Below, one piece after another: positions 1 through 6,089 of a DNA stretch of 6,091 nt. The stretch is from Nitrospirota bacterium (GTDB taxonomy: Bacteria > Nitrospirota > Thermodesulfovibrionia > Thermodesulfovibrionales > JdFR-88). A program made the translations under genes and the position numbers. Each line of letters starts with the position of its first letter. Position 1 is the first letter of the stretch. Below the pieces are notes generated by a model. The model made no database searches, was not told the origin of the DNA, and worked only from the letters and a program-made list of their open reading frames with translations. The DNA lies in assembly GCA_021819985.1 (NCBI GenBank), contig JAKAEG010000200.1, forward strand, positions 1-6,091, read 5' to 3'.

Positions 1-34
1 TGGGCTTTGCGCTGATAAGGTCCTTGAGTGTCAT
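1..34 (-). CDS. Possible downstream gene start, or C-terminal fusion domain, in frame with NuoF
   Basis: The ATG at 34-32 is preceded by AGGAGG with a 6-base spacer, an excellent ribosome binding site, and begins MTLKDLISAKP before the window ends. The codons are in the same frame as the upstream NuoF-like protein (this Met would be its residue 644), and no stop lies between them. It is therefore either the N-terminus of a separate gene whose upstream neighbour reads through, or a domain fused to NuoF with an internal translation start. The eleven visible residues resemble the opening of CBS- or DRTGG-domain proteins, and such proteins are known in hydrogenase gene neighbourhoods. Eleven residues are too few for a firm assignment. 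Confidence 0.3.
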   Translation of the reverse strand, partial: MTLKDLISAKP

Positions 35-1963
35 GCTGACCCTCCTTTCAAGTATCTCGATTTTATCCGCCGGAATCCTGAACTGCTCCTCCAGCCTGGC
101 AACACTGTGTTTTCTTATCTTCACGGCGCCCACCGGGCAGGCGTCGTAGCACGCCTTGCATTTTTCGCACGTGTCCACGTCTATGAAATATTTTTCCCTG
201 GTCTGCTTCACGGCGCCGTATGCGCAGGCCTTCTTGCACAGGCCGCAGCTGATGCACTCACTTAAATTTATCGCAAACACTCCCATGCCCTTGCAGGCCT
301 TCGCCCTGCAATATTTGTCATAGATGTGCTCTTCGTATTCCTGCCTGAAATATTTTATCGTGCTCAGGACCGGGTTGGGAGCGCTCTGGCCCAGGCCGCA
401 CAGCGAGCCTTTCTGTATTACATGGCCTATGCTTATGAGCTTCTCTATGTCTCCCATCTGCCCCTGGCCCTTAGTTATCCGCTCAAGTATCTGGAGCATC
501 TGGTAAGTGCCTATTCTGCATGGAGGGCATTTTCCGCAGGACTCGGACTGGGTGAACGACAGGAAGTACTTGGCCACATCGACCATGCAGGTATCCTCAT
601 CCATTACGACCATGCCGCCTGAGCCCATCATCGAGCCCGCCTTCCAGAGCGAGTCGAAATCCACTTTAAGGTCCAGGTAACTGGCCGGCAGACAGCCTCC
701 GGAAGGGCCGCCCGTCTGGACCGCCTTGAGCTTTTTGTCGCCGATAATGCCTCCGCCTATGTCGTAAATTATTTCCCTCAGGGTCATTCCCATCGGGACC
801 TCTACGAGCCCCGTGTTCTTGACCTTTCCGGTAAGCGCGAAGACCTTTGTGCCGGGCGAGGTCTCGGTCCCGATGCTCCGGAACCAGTCGGCCCCTTTCT
901 CTATAATAGGCGCGACACAGGCATACGTCTCTATATTGTTAAGATTGCTCGGGAAACCCCAAACGCCGCCGCCCTTCTCTGAAAGCCTGGGGGGACGCGG
1001 CCTCGGGAACCCGCGCTCACCCTCTATCGAAGCGACAAGCGCGGTGGATTCGCCGCAGACAAACGCCCCGGCGCCTTCCCTCACATCCAGGTGGAAACTG
1101 AAGTCCGTGCCCAGGATATTGCCACCCAGCAAACCCAATTCCTCCGCCTGGACTATGGCGTGCTTCAGGTGCTTGACCGCAAGCGGGTACTCGTGCCTGA
1201 CGTATACAAACCCGTATTTTGCCCCTATTGCGTATGCGCAAAGGAGCATCCCTTCAAAAAGGCTGTGCGGGTCTCCTTCCATGATGGAACGGTCCATGAA
1301 GGCCCCGGGGTCTCCCTCGTCTCCGTTTGCTATAACGAACTTCGTATGCTCAGGGCCGCTTTTCGCGTGCCTCCATTTCTTGCCCGCAGGGAAGCCCGCT
1401 CCGCCTCTTCCCCTCAGGTTGGCCTTGTCCACCTCGTTCATGACGTCGTCAGGCGTCATCGTGGAGAGCGCCTTTTCGAGCGCCTTGTACCCGCCCACAG
1501 CTATGTAGTGCAGGATATTTGTAGGGTCTATCTTGTCATTGTTTCTGAGCGCGATGCGCATCTGTTTTTTATAGAATGGCAGGTCCGTCATCTCAAGCAC
1601 CGGCTCGCTCAGGACGTCATCCCTGTACAGGGCCTGCCTGTAAGGCGTCTTTCCAACAAGCGTATGGCCAACGAGGTCGGAAACCTGTCCGGCCTTTACC
1701 CTCTGGTAAAAAATACCTTCAGGTTCCATTTTCATGACAGGGCCTTTCTGGCACATACCCTGGCACCCGGTCTTCACTATATCCACTTCGATGCCCCTTT
1801 TTCCGGCATCCTCCTTAAGCGCGCCGATTACTTTCTGGGAACCAAGCGCGGTGCACGCCGTCCCGCAGCAGACCCTTGCCCTGTTTTTGCCGGGCTCGAA
1901 CGTCTCCGCTTCGACCCGCTGTCTAAGCGTCTTAAGATCGTCTATATTCTTCAATTTGTCCAT
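1..1963 (-). CDS. NuoF/HydB-type NADH-binding flavo-iron-sulfur subunit, open at window edge
   Basis: Large NADH-oxidising (or NAD-reducing) subunit of a soluble bifurcating hydrogenase, formate dehydrogenase or complex I-like enzyme. At least 654 residues are visible. In order: a thioredoxin-like [2Fe-2S] domain (C32/C33, C37, C67, C71); the FMN/NADH domain with the glycine-rich GRGGAGFPAGKKW at 185-197, NGDEGDPGAFMDR at 213-225 and REGAGAFVCGEST at 295-307; a SLBB-like stretch near 370-440; a [4Fe-4S] site (C476, C479, C482, C522); and a two-cluster ferredoxin tail (C570/573/576/580 and C599/602/605/609). The first ferredoxin motif lacks the usual Pro after its last Cys. This layout matches HydB/HndC rather than plain NuoF. 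The ATG lies four bases after the nuoE stop, and GGAGGG sits 11 bases upstream of it inside nuoE, so the two are probably translationally coupled. HydB-type proteins normally end soon after the ferredoxin domain. Here the frame continues without a stop through a second ATG at 34 to the edge. The family is certain; the specific complex is not. Confidence 0.93.
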   Translation of the reverse strand, partial: MDKLKNIDDLKTLRQRVEAETFEPGKNRARVCCGTACTALGSQKVIGALKEDAGKRGIEVDIVKTGCQGMCQKGPVMKMEPEGIFYQRVKAGQVSDLVGHTLVGKTPYRQALYRDDVLSEPVLEMTDLPFYKKQMRIALRNNDKIDPTNILHYIAVGGYKALEKALSTMTPDDVMNEVDKANLRGRGGAGFPAGKKWRHAKSGPEHTKFVIANGDEGDPGAFMDRSIMEGDPHSLFEGMLLCAYAIGAKYGFVYVRHEYPLAVKHLKHAIVQAEELGLLGGNILGTDFSFHLDVREGAGAFVCGESTALVASIEGERGFPRPRPPRLSEKGGGVWGFPSNLNNIETYACVAPIIEKGADWFRSIGTETSPGTKVFALTGKVKNTGLVEVPMGMTLREIIYDIGGGIIGDKKLKAVQTGGPSGGCLPASYLDLKVDFDSLWKAGSMMGSGGMVVMDEDTCMVDVAKYFLSFTQSESCGKCPPCRIGTYQMLQILERITKGQGQMGDIEKLISIGHVIQKGSLCGLGQSAPNPVLSTIKYFRQEYEEHIYDKYCRAKACKGMGVFAINLSECISCGLCKKACAYGAVKQTREKYFIDVDTCEKCKACYDACPVGAVKIRKHSVARLEEQFRIPADKIEILERRVSMTLKDLISAKP
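41..46 (-). promoter_or_regulatory. Strong Shine-Dalgarno inside the NuoF frame
   Basis: AGGAGG lies six bases before the in-frame ATG at 34. In the NuoF frame the same bases encode Arg-Arg (AGG AGG). The match and spacing are as good as at any true gene start in the window, which suggests real internal initiation. AGG is common in these genes, however, so chance cannot be excluded. Confidence 0.5.
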
Positions 1964-1967
1964 CTGC

Positions 1968-2468
1968 CTATTCGCCCTCCCCGGTCCTCGCTCTTGTCTT
2001 ATCCAGGACCTCGCCTATCTTGCCGGGAGTCACCTCTCCTATGACCTCATCGTTTACGGTCACGACCGGGGCAAGCCCGCAGCAACCCACGCAGCCGACC
2101 GTCTCAAGCGTGAGGGACATATCAGCGGTGGTCTGCCCCTCTTTCACTCCGAATTCGTCCTCTATCCTCTGGAGCACCTTTGCCGCGCCCCTCACGTGAC
2201 AGGCCGTGCCGGTGCAAACGCAAACTATGTTCTTGCCCCTGGGTTTGAAATAGAAATGCTTGTAGAAGGAAGCGGTGCTGTATATTTCCGCCAAAGGAAT
2301 GCCCAGTTTCGCCGAGAGGCCCCTCAGCTTGTCTTCGGGCAGGTAATTGTGCTCTTTCTGCAGCTTTTGAAGGGCGTGAATGAGCACTCCCTTTTTCTTC
2401 TGCTCTTCCGTCAGGACTTCGCCTATTTGCCTGTAGTGACCGTCAACATCGATGTTTTCCGTCTTCAT
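1968..2468 (-). CDS. NuoE/HydC-type thioredoxin-like [2Fe-2S] subunit
   Basis: A 166-residue protein of the NuoE (24 kDa) family, at the usual family length of about 160-170. It has a helical N-terminal region (about 15-75), with the conserved stretch HNYLPEDKL at 40-48 and IYSTASFYKHF at 62-72, followed by a thioredoxin-like fold. Ligands for the [2Fe-2S] cluster are C85 and C90 (CTGTAC) and C126 and C130 (GCVGCCGLAP). C83 and C129 are extra cysteines next to the ligands. In this family the protein passes electrons to or from the flavin subunit, and its partner NuoF/HydB follows after four bases. The start ATG has GGAGG four bases upstream. It is the first gene after a 305-base structured gap, so it may begin its own transcript or be controlled by attenuation. 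Whether the pair belongs to a hydrogenase, a formate dehydrogenase or another oxidoreductase cannot be decided here. Confidence 0.93.
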   Translation of the reverse strand: MKTENIDVDGHYRQIGEVLTEEQKKKGVLIHALQKLQKEHNYLPEDKLRGLSAKLGIPLAEIYSTASFYKHFYFKPRGKNIVCVCTGTACHVRGAAKVLQRIEDEFGVKEGQTTADMSLTLETVGCVGCCGLAPVVTVNDEVIGEVTPGKIGEVLDKTRARTGEGE

Positions 2469-2491
2469 AACACCTCCGCCTTTTAAATAAG

Positions 2492-2515
2492 AAAAAAAAT
2501 GCTTTCCGGCAAAGC
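2492..2515 (-). terminator. Short hairpin plus T-run, terminator or attenuator candidate
   Basis: On the minus strand the sequence reads GCTTT, loop GCCGG, AAAGC, then A and eight T. A 5-bp stem is short for an intrinsic terminator, but the T-run is good. It lies only about 23 bases before the nuoE-like start codon, which is closer than expected for a plain terminator of acsC. That position suits an attenuator for the nuoE-nuoF genes. Termination activity is inferred from the pattern alone. Confidence 0.4.
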
Positions 2516-2580
2516 CCGTCTTTAATCTTTCTGACCCGCCGATCCAGCCCGTTTTTATTTTTTTACTTCATTTAACAAAC

Positions 2581-2635
2581 AAGCCGGATCAAGTCCGCGG
2601 GTCCTTTGCTTAACCCGCACCACCGCCTCCGGCTT
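2581..2635 (-). promoter_or_regulatory. Nested GC-rich stem-loop in the acsC-nuoE gap
   Basis: Perfect 8-base outer arms (AAGCCGGA at 2581-2588, TCCGGCTT at 2628-2635) enclose perfect 6-base inner arms (GCGGGT at 2597-2602, ACCCGC at 2613-2618). Loops of 8, 10 and 9 bases separate the arms. On the minus strand it is followed by a T-rich but not pure tract (GTTTGTT), so it could be the terminator of acsEDC, an RNA-stabilising hairpin, or part of a leader controlling nuoE. It does not match a riboswitch class that I recognise. Confidence 0.5.
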
Positions 2636-2773
2636 TGATTCGAAACTTTCTCTCAAAAACAAAACCCTCGATGCATTGATCAGCTGGATGAATTTCCAAA
2701 TATATAAACAAATTGACAACTGCAAAAAATTGAAAAACTCGCTCTTCCGCCGTCCACTGGATCACCCATCTGA

Positions 2774-4114
2774 TTAGGCTCTGGCCTTGAGGAACGCGGG
2801 AAGGCCGTTTGCCTCCCTTGGGCCGACCGTTATCTTCCAGCCGGGCAGCTTGTCCTCTATCGCGCCGCTTAGGATGGCAACATAGCCTGGGATAATGATT
2901 TCTTTTTCCTCAAGTTCTCCCTCAATGCCGCTTTCAGTTATGAACTGGGCTATCTTTGAAGCGGTGAACTTGCCCGCGGCCCACGCGGTAAGGACTGAAA
3001 GCCCCTCCGAATCCATAACGGCAAGACGGCAGGGCACTTTGCAGTTTTCTATCTCGCCTGAGACTATGAAGTAGGTGAGCGAGAAATTGGTTGTTATGAG
3101 GAACGGGGCCTTGGGCCCGGGCTCCCCTATTTTGTATATCTTCTGCTGGACCTGCATGGGCACCTGCGGGTCCGTGTAGATGTTCTGCCTCAGAGAGAAG
3201 AGGGCAAGGTTTTTCCATTTCTGGACCAAGCCAATCACGACGACCGAGCCATATTTTTCCACGGCAAGCCCCGCTACCAGTGATTCCAGCAGCTGGTCTT
3301 CGCGGACGGCAAAATTCATGACGGGATACCCTACGGACTTGACGCCTTTCTTGAGTGCGGCCCTTCTGATATAGGTGTTGTCCCTCAGTATCTCGCCTGC
3401 CTTGCGCGCCCCCGAGTCGATCAATATGTCCTCGATGCCAAGGCCTTTCGCTTTTTCCGTTAGATCAGGGACCTCGTCCAGGTTTTTGGCGGCTATGCCA
3501 AGGGCGGCCTTTGCGGCCTTTGCCTTTTCGGCCATACCGGACATATTGTCAGCGTCAGCCCCGTAAAGAATGGCATTTTTTCCGCTGAAATGGCTCAATG
3601 CCGCGCCTGCGGCCTCGGGGTTTTTCGTGGAGATTATGACCGGCACATCCGGGGCCTTTTGCGCGGTCAATTTGGCCAGCGCCTCGAGTTTTGCCGGATC
3701 ACCGGAATCATTTGAAAGGAAAACAGCGTCGACCCTTAACTTCTGCCCTACCCGGTCTATCTCGGAGGTAAGGACTTCATCCAATTTCTTTCCGATCTCG
3801 GACTCGGAAAGTGTGTCCTCTATTTTAACAGCGAACGCGCAGGGATTGACAAACTTTTTTTCGTGCCTGAAGAGCACCGTCTCCTCGCCCAGCTTTACCG
3901 CCTTTGCGCCGGCGCCAAGCGTTATGGGCCTTATCGGCGGCGCGGAGGCCTCCCCAAGCTTCTGTTTTGCCTCTTCCGAGACATCGGGGCACTGATCGAG
4001 AGAAGCCTGCCTCTGGGCGAGCTTCATGGCAAAGGCCAGACAGGTGGGCTGGCCGCATTTCTTGCAATTCGTCTTGGGCAGCAGCTTGAATATCTCGACT
4101 CCGGTTAGCGCCAT
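2774..4114 (-). CDS. acsC: Corrinoid/iron-sulfur protein large subunit AcsC
   Basis: Large (gamma) subunit of CFeSP, the B12 protein that takes a methyl group from AcsE and gives it to acetyl-CoA synthase. It has 446 residues, the usual length for bacterial AcsC. The N-terminal domain carries the [4Fe-4S] motif C17-x2-C20-x4-C25-x16-C42, whose cluster serves reductive reactivation of cob(II)amide in this family. A TIM-barrel domain spans about 90-320. The C-terminal corrinoid-binding domain (about 325-446) shows the conserved TTNFSLTYF at 341-349, MDSEGLSV at 367-374 and PGYVAILSG at 409-417. The frame is open upstream to 4264, but the start at 4114 is preferred: it gives the conserved N-terminus MALTGVEIFK, has GGAGGG nine bases upstream, and lies five bases after the acsD stop. 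The longer version would overlap acsD by about 145 bases with unfamiliar sequence. All key cysteines are intact and no frameshift is seen. Confidence 0.96.
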   Translation of the reverse strand: MALTGVEIFKLLPKTNCKKCGQPTCLAFAMKLAQRQASLDQCPDVSEEAKQKLGEASAPPIRPITLGAGAKAVKLGEETVLFRHEKKFVNPCAFAVKIEDTLSESEIGKKLDEVLTSEIDRVGQKLRVDAVFLSNDSGDPAKLEALAKLTAQKAPDVPVIISTKNPEAAGAALSHFSGKNAILYGADADNMSGMAEKAKAAKAALGIAAKNLDEVPDLTEKAKGLGIEDILIDSGARKAGEILRDNTYIRRAALKKGVKSVGYPVMNFAVREDQLLESLVAGLAVEKYGSVVVIGLVQKWKNLALFSLRQNIYTDPQVPMQVQQKIYKIGEPGPKAPFLITTNFSLTYFIVSGEIENCKVPCRLAVMDSEGLSVLTAWAAGKFTASKIAQFITESGIEGELEEKEIIIPGYVAILSGAIEDKLPGWKITVGPREANGLPAFLKARA

Positions 4115-4119
4115 TGTCT

Positions 4120-5064
4120 TTATCCCTCCATCTCGGCTATGAACTTTTTGACCGCTTCGACAGCGGCGGGGTGTCTTAATATGAGCAGGTCCGCCCCTGA
4201 GACCAGGAAAGAAGAGGCCGTAACCGCTTCCCACGCGATGCCCCTCTGGGCAAGATCTCCCCATTCAGGCAGATCGGATTCCGCGGCCTGTGTCTCCTTC
4301 ACTTTCCAGACATACATGCCTACGTCCGCGAGCATCGGAGGCTGGAGGACCGGGTCGTTCTGGGCCAGCGCCGCAAGCTTTATCCTTTCCATGACTGAAT
4401 AGGTATATTCAAGGCCGTAGCTCAGGGCCGAACACATGGGGTCTGTCAGCAGCTTTTCCCTGTCGAAACCCATCTGGGTGATAAGTATGTTGAGCTGCTT
4501 GGAAAGGTTGATGTCCAGCTCGCTCATGGCTATCAGCTTCAGGTCATTGGCCATGGCCGCCGCGGCTACCGTTTTATAATTTGCCTCCTGTGCTTTCCCG
4601 ATGGCGCAGTTGGACCCTTTTGCCGCCTCGGCCACCTTGACTAGCACGGCAGTGTCCTTTTCCGCATGGTTGGATCCTAGAATTATAAGCGGCACTTTTA
4701 TTGCGGCAAGCACTTTCTTCACGGTCTCCGCCGCCTGCTCCGCGCTGATATCACCCTTGTCCGGGTGCGTGCCCACGAGCCTCAGGGCTATGGCTTCCGC
4801 GCCAAGCTTGTCCTGGCAATGCAATGCCCACGTGACGGGGTCTAAGTAAACATCCTTATATACGTCCTTTACGGTCTGCGGCCAATCATCCGGGGCAATG
4901 TCCTGGATCTCGAAGGCCACGACCGGCTTTCTTGGAGTGCTGCCCTCGAAACCATGGAATGAAAGGACGTTTTCGCCGCCTACTGCGACGGCCTTTTCGC
5001 CGCTGCCAAGCCCCAATTCGAATATCTTCCCGTTGTAACTCTCTTTAGGCGGTGTAAATGGCAT
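4120..5064 (-). CDS. acsD: Corrinoid/iron-sulfur protein small subunit AcsD
   Basis: Small subunit of CFeSP, which pairs with AcsC and forms the other TIM barrel that cradles the corrinoid. It has 314 residues, close to the family's usual 310-325. Conserved stretches seen are SFHGFEG at 35-41, FEIQDIAPDDWP at 51-62, SELDINLSKQLNILI at 181-195, the GLEYTYSVMERIKLAAL segment at 217-233, RGIAWEAVTAS at 274-284 and ADLLILRHP at 291-299. No iron-sulfur cysteine motif is present, as expected, because the cluster is carried by AcsC. The start has AGGAGG ten bases upstream, in the 14-base gap after acsE, and the gene ends five bases before acsC, so the three genes are almost surely one transcript with coupled translation. 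No truncation or unusual composition is seen. Confidence 0.96.
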   Translation of the reverse strand: MPFTPPKESYNGKIFELGLGSGEKAVAVGGENVLSFHGFEGSTPRKPVVAFEIQDIAPDDWPQTVKDVYKDVYLDPVTWALHCQDKLGAEAIALRLVGTHPDKGDISAEQAAETVKKVLAAIKVPLIILGSNHAEKDTAVLVKVAEAAKGSNCAIGKAQEANYKTVAAAAMANDLKLIAMSELDINLSKQLNILITQMGFDREKLLTDPMCSALSYGLEYTYSVMERIKLAALAQNDPVLQPPMLADVGMYVWKVKETQAAESDLPEWGDLAQRGIAWEAVTASSFLVSGADLLILRHPAAVEAVKKFIAEMEG

Positions 5065-5078
5065 TTTTCCTTTCCCTC

Positions 5079-5861
5079 CTACATTTCCAGATATGAATGG
5101 GCATAAAGCGTCCTGCCCATGATTACATCCATTGTCTTTGCTATCTCAGAGAGTTCGTGCGCGTCGGCGATGGCCGCCGTAAGCCCGTGATACATGAGAA
5201 GCGCAAAGTACTGCCTGTTCATCAAAGGCCTTACGTGCTTGGGACAGCCGTTTGAGATGTTGCTTAATCCGACTACGGTATTCATGGCCGGGTCGTTCAG
5301 TTCCTGGAACATCTTTATCGCCTTTATTACGTGCATCGCGTGGTCCTGCGAAGTGGCTATCTGGAGCACCAGCGGGTCCAGGTAGAGGTCTTCGAGGGGC
5401 AAGCCGTATTCCATCGCCCTTGCCATTATCTCGGCTGCTATCCCGCACCTTTCCTCCGCGTCCGCGGGAAGCCCGCCCTTACCGACCGTAAGCCCGATTA
5501 TCTGGCAGTTGTGCTTCGCCGCAAGCTCCAGCATGGGGAACCTCTCAGGGTCGTTTGAAGTGGAGTTGATAAGCGCCCGTCCCCACTGGTTGTCATGCGC
5601 CTTGAGGCCGGCCTCTACGGCTTTATAATTGGTAGTGTCCAGACATACCGGGGCCGGGACAACCTCCTGGATGGTCCTGACCATCCACTCCATCAGCTCT
5701 TCCCCGCCGTCTTCGGCAGGCCCTATGTTGGCGTCTATCATCCTGGCGCCCGCATCCCACTGCGCCTTTGCAATTTCCTGTATCGGGCCCTTGTCCTTTT
5801 TGAACATCGCTTCGCGGACCCTTTTTGCTATTATGCTGAGCTTCTCCCCAATAATAAGCAT
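5079..5861 (-). CDS. acsE: 5-methyltetrahydrofolate:corrinoid/iron-sulfur protein methyltransferase AcsE
   Basis: Cytoplasmic methyltransferase that moves the methyl group of 5-methyltetrahydrofolate to the Co(I) of CFeSP. This is the last step of the methyl branch before acetyl-CoA synthase. It has 260 residues against about 262 for the characterised Moorella enzyme, and is a single pterin-binding TIM barrel. Visible motifs are the N-terminal MLIIGEK, DANIGPA at 43-49, CLDTTN at 73-78 with the pterin-site Asp at 75, ALINS at 96-100, LYLDPL at 159-164 and GLSNIS at 198-203, whose Asn201 corresponds to the catalytic pterin-hydrogen-bonding Asn of the family. GxAAIADAH-like sequence near 226-234 is also typical. 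The start ATG has a modest AGGGG about ten bases upstream, weaker than at acsD and acsC. It is the first gene of the acsE-acsD-acsC operon and follows an AT-rich leader. Confidence 0.96.
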   Translation of the reverse strand: MLIIGEKLSIIAKRVREAMFKKDKGPIQEIAKAQWDAGARMIDANIGPAEDGGEELMEWMVRTIQEVVPAPVCLDTTNYKAVEAGLKAHDNQWGRALINSTSNDPERFPMLELAAKHNCQIIGLTVGKGGLPADAEERCGIAAEIMARAMEYGLPLEDLYLDPLVLQIATSQDHAMHVIKAIKMFQELNDPAMNTVVGLSNISNGCPKHVRPLMNRQYFALLMYHGLTAAIADAHELSEIAKTMDVIMGRTLYAHSYLEM

Positions 5862-5934
5862 CGTGCGTTTACCCCTTGGCCAGTATTTTTTGCTTTTTTG
5901 CCTCGGTCAACCAAATAAAAATATAAGAGTATAG

Positions 5935-5963
5935 AAAATACCATAGTTTCAGAAATAGTTCAA
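5935..5963 (-). promoter_or_regulatory. Candidate sigma70-type promoter for acsEDC
   Basis: On the minus strand TTGAAC (5963-5958) and TATTTT (5940-5935) are separated by exactly 17 bases in a strongly AT-rich stretch. Transcription would start near 5928 and leave a leader of roughly 65 bases before acsE. A 5-base inverted repeat, AAGAA/TTCTT, sits just upstream of the -35 element at 5965-5976 and could be a weak operator. AT-rich DNA yields such matches by chance, so this is a candidate only. Confidence 0.35.
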
Positions 5964-6041
5964 AAAGAATTTTCTTATAGATTTATAAAGGGGAGAGGAT
6001 AATGAGACATTAAACAAGTGATGTTCAGAGCAGTCTGCCGG

Positions 6042-6089
6042 TCAGCCGCCGAAGAGGACCCGATCTTTGACCAGTGAACTGCGTCTATG
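6042..6089 (-). CDS. Possible C-terminal tail of an unidentified upstream gene
   Basis: Fifteen codons (HRRSSLVKDRVLFGG) and a TGA enter from the window edge. The GC-rich composition changes to AT-rich DNA shortly after the stop, as at a real gene end. The sequence is too short to name, and a competing minus frame in the same bases is open for longer (6091 to 5975). Low confidence. Confidence 0.18.
   Translation of the reverse strand, partial: HRRSSLVKDRVLFGG

Larger units (their letters stand above)
2469..2773. other. AT-rich, structured intergenic region between acsC and nuoE-like gene
   Basis: 305 bases separate the acsC stop from the nuoE-like start, in contrast to gaps of 4-14 bases elsewhere. 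It is AT-rich (A/T runs near 2492-2499, 2552-2564 and 2701-2735) with GC-rich inverted repeat arms embedded between 2501 and 2637. No convincing coding sequence was found. A minus-strand frame from an ATG at 2769 gives only 29 residues without a ribosome binding site. A longer plus-strand frame exists but lacks a usable start. The region most likely holds the end of the acs transcript and/or the leader of the nuoE-nuoF transcript. Confidence 0.6.

Noticed and set aside
961..1020. Possible frameshift in the NuoF-like gene at the C-rich and GC-rich stretch
   Set aside because: Codon-by-codon reading on the minus strand stays in frame from ASIEGERGFPRPRPP through GGGVWGFPSNLNNIETY, so the gene is intact there.
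1091..2044. Long plus-strand open frame of 317 codons, with other long plus-strand frames at 813-1508 and 1734-2486
   Set aside because: They lie opposite the NuoF- and NuoE-like genes, whose minus-strand translation shows all expected cofactor motifs. The plus frames look like shadows and have no recognisable domain.
2697..2725. Possible nuoE promoter on the minus strand, TTGCAG and TATTTG with a 17-base spacer
   Set aside because: Each hexamer matches the consensus at only about half its positions and the region is AT-rich, so it is not distinguishable from chance.
2535..2777. Plus-strand open frame of about 80 codons across the acsC-nuoE gap, ending in RRPLDHPSD and a TAG overlapping the acsC stop
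   Set aside because: It has no ATG until the last third (WMNFQ near 2688), no ribosome binding site, and its first part runs through the inverted repeats and poly-T tract. No family was recognised, so it is probably a chance opening.
4115..4264. Upstream extension of acsC to an ATG at 4264
   Set aside because: It would overlap acsD by about 145 bases and add 50 residues unlike AcsC. The start at 4114 has a good ribosome binding site and the conserved N-terminus.
5862..5930. Cobalamin riboswitch in the acsE leader, tempting because the operon makes a corrinoid protein
   Set aside because: The leader is too short and no B12-box-like sequence or matching helix set was seen.
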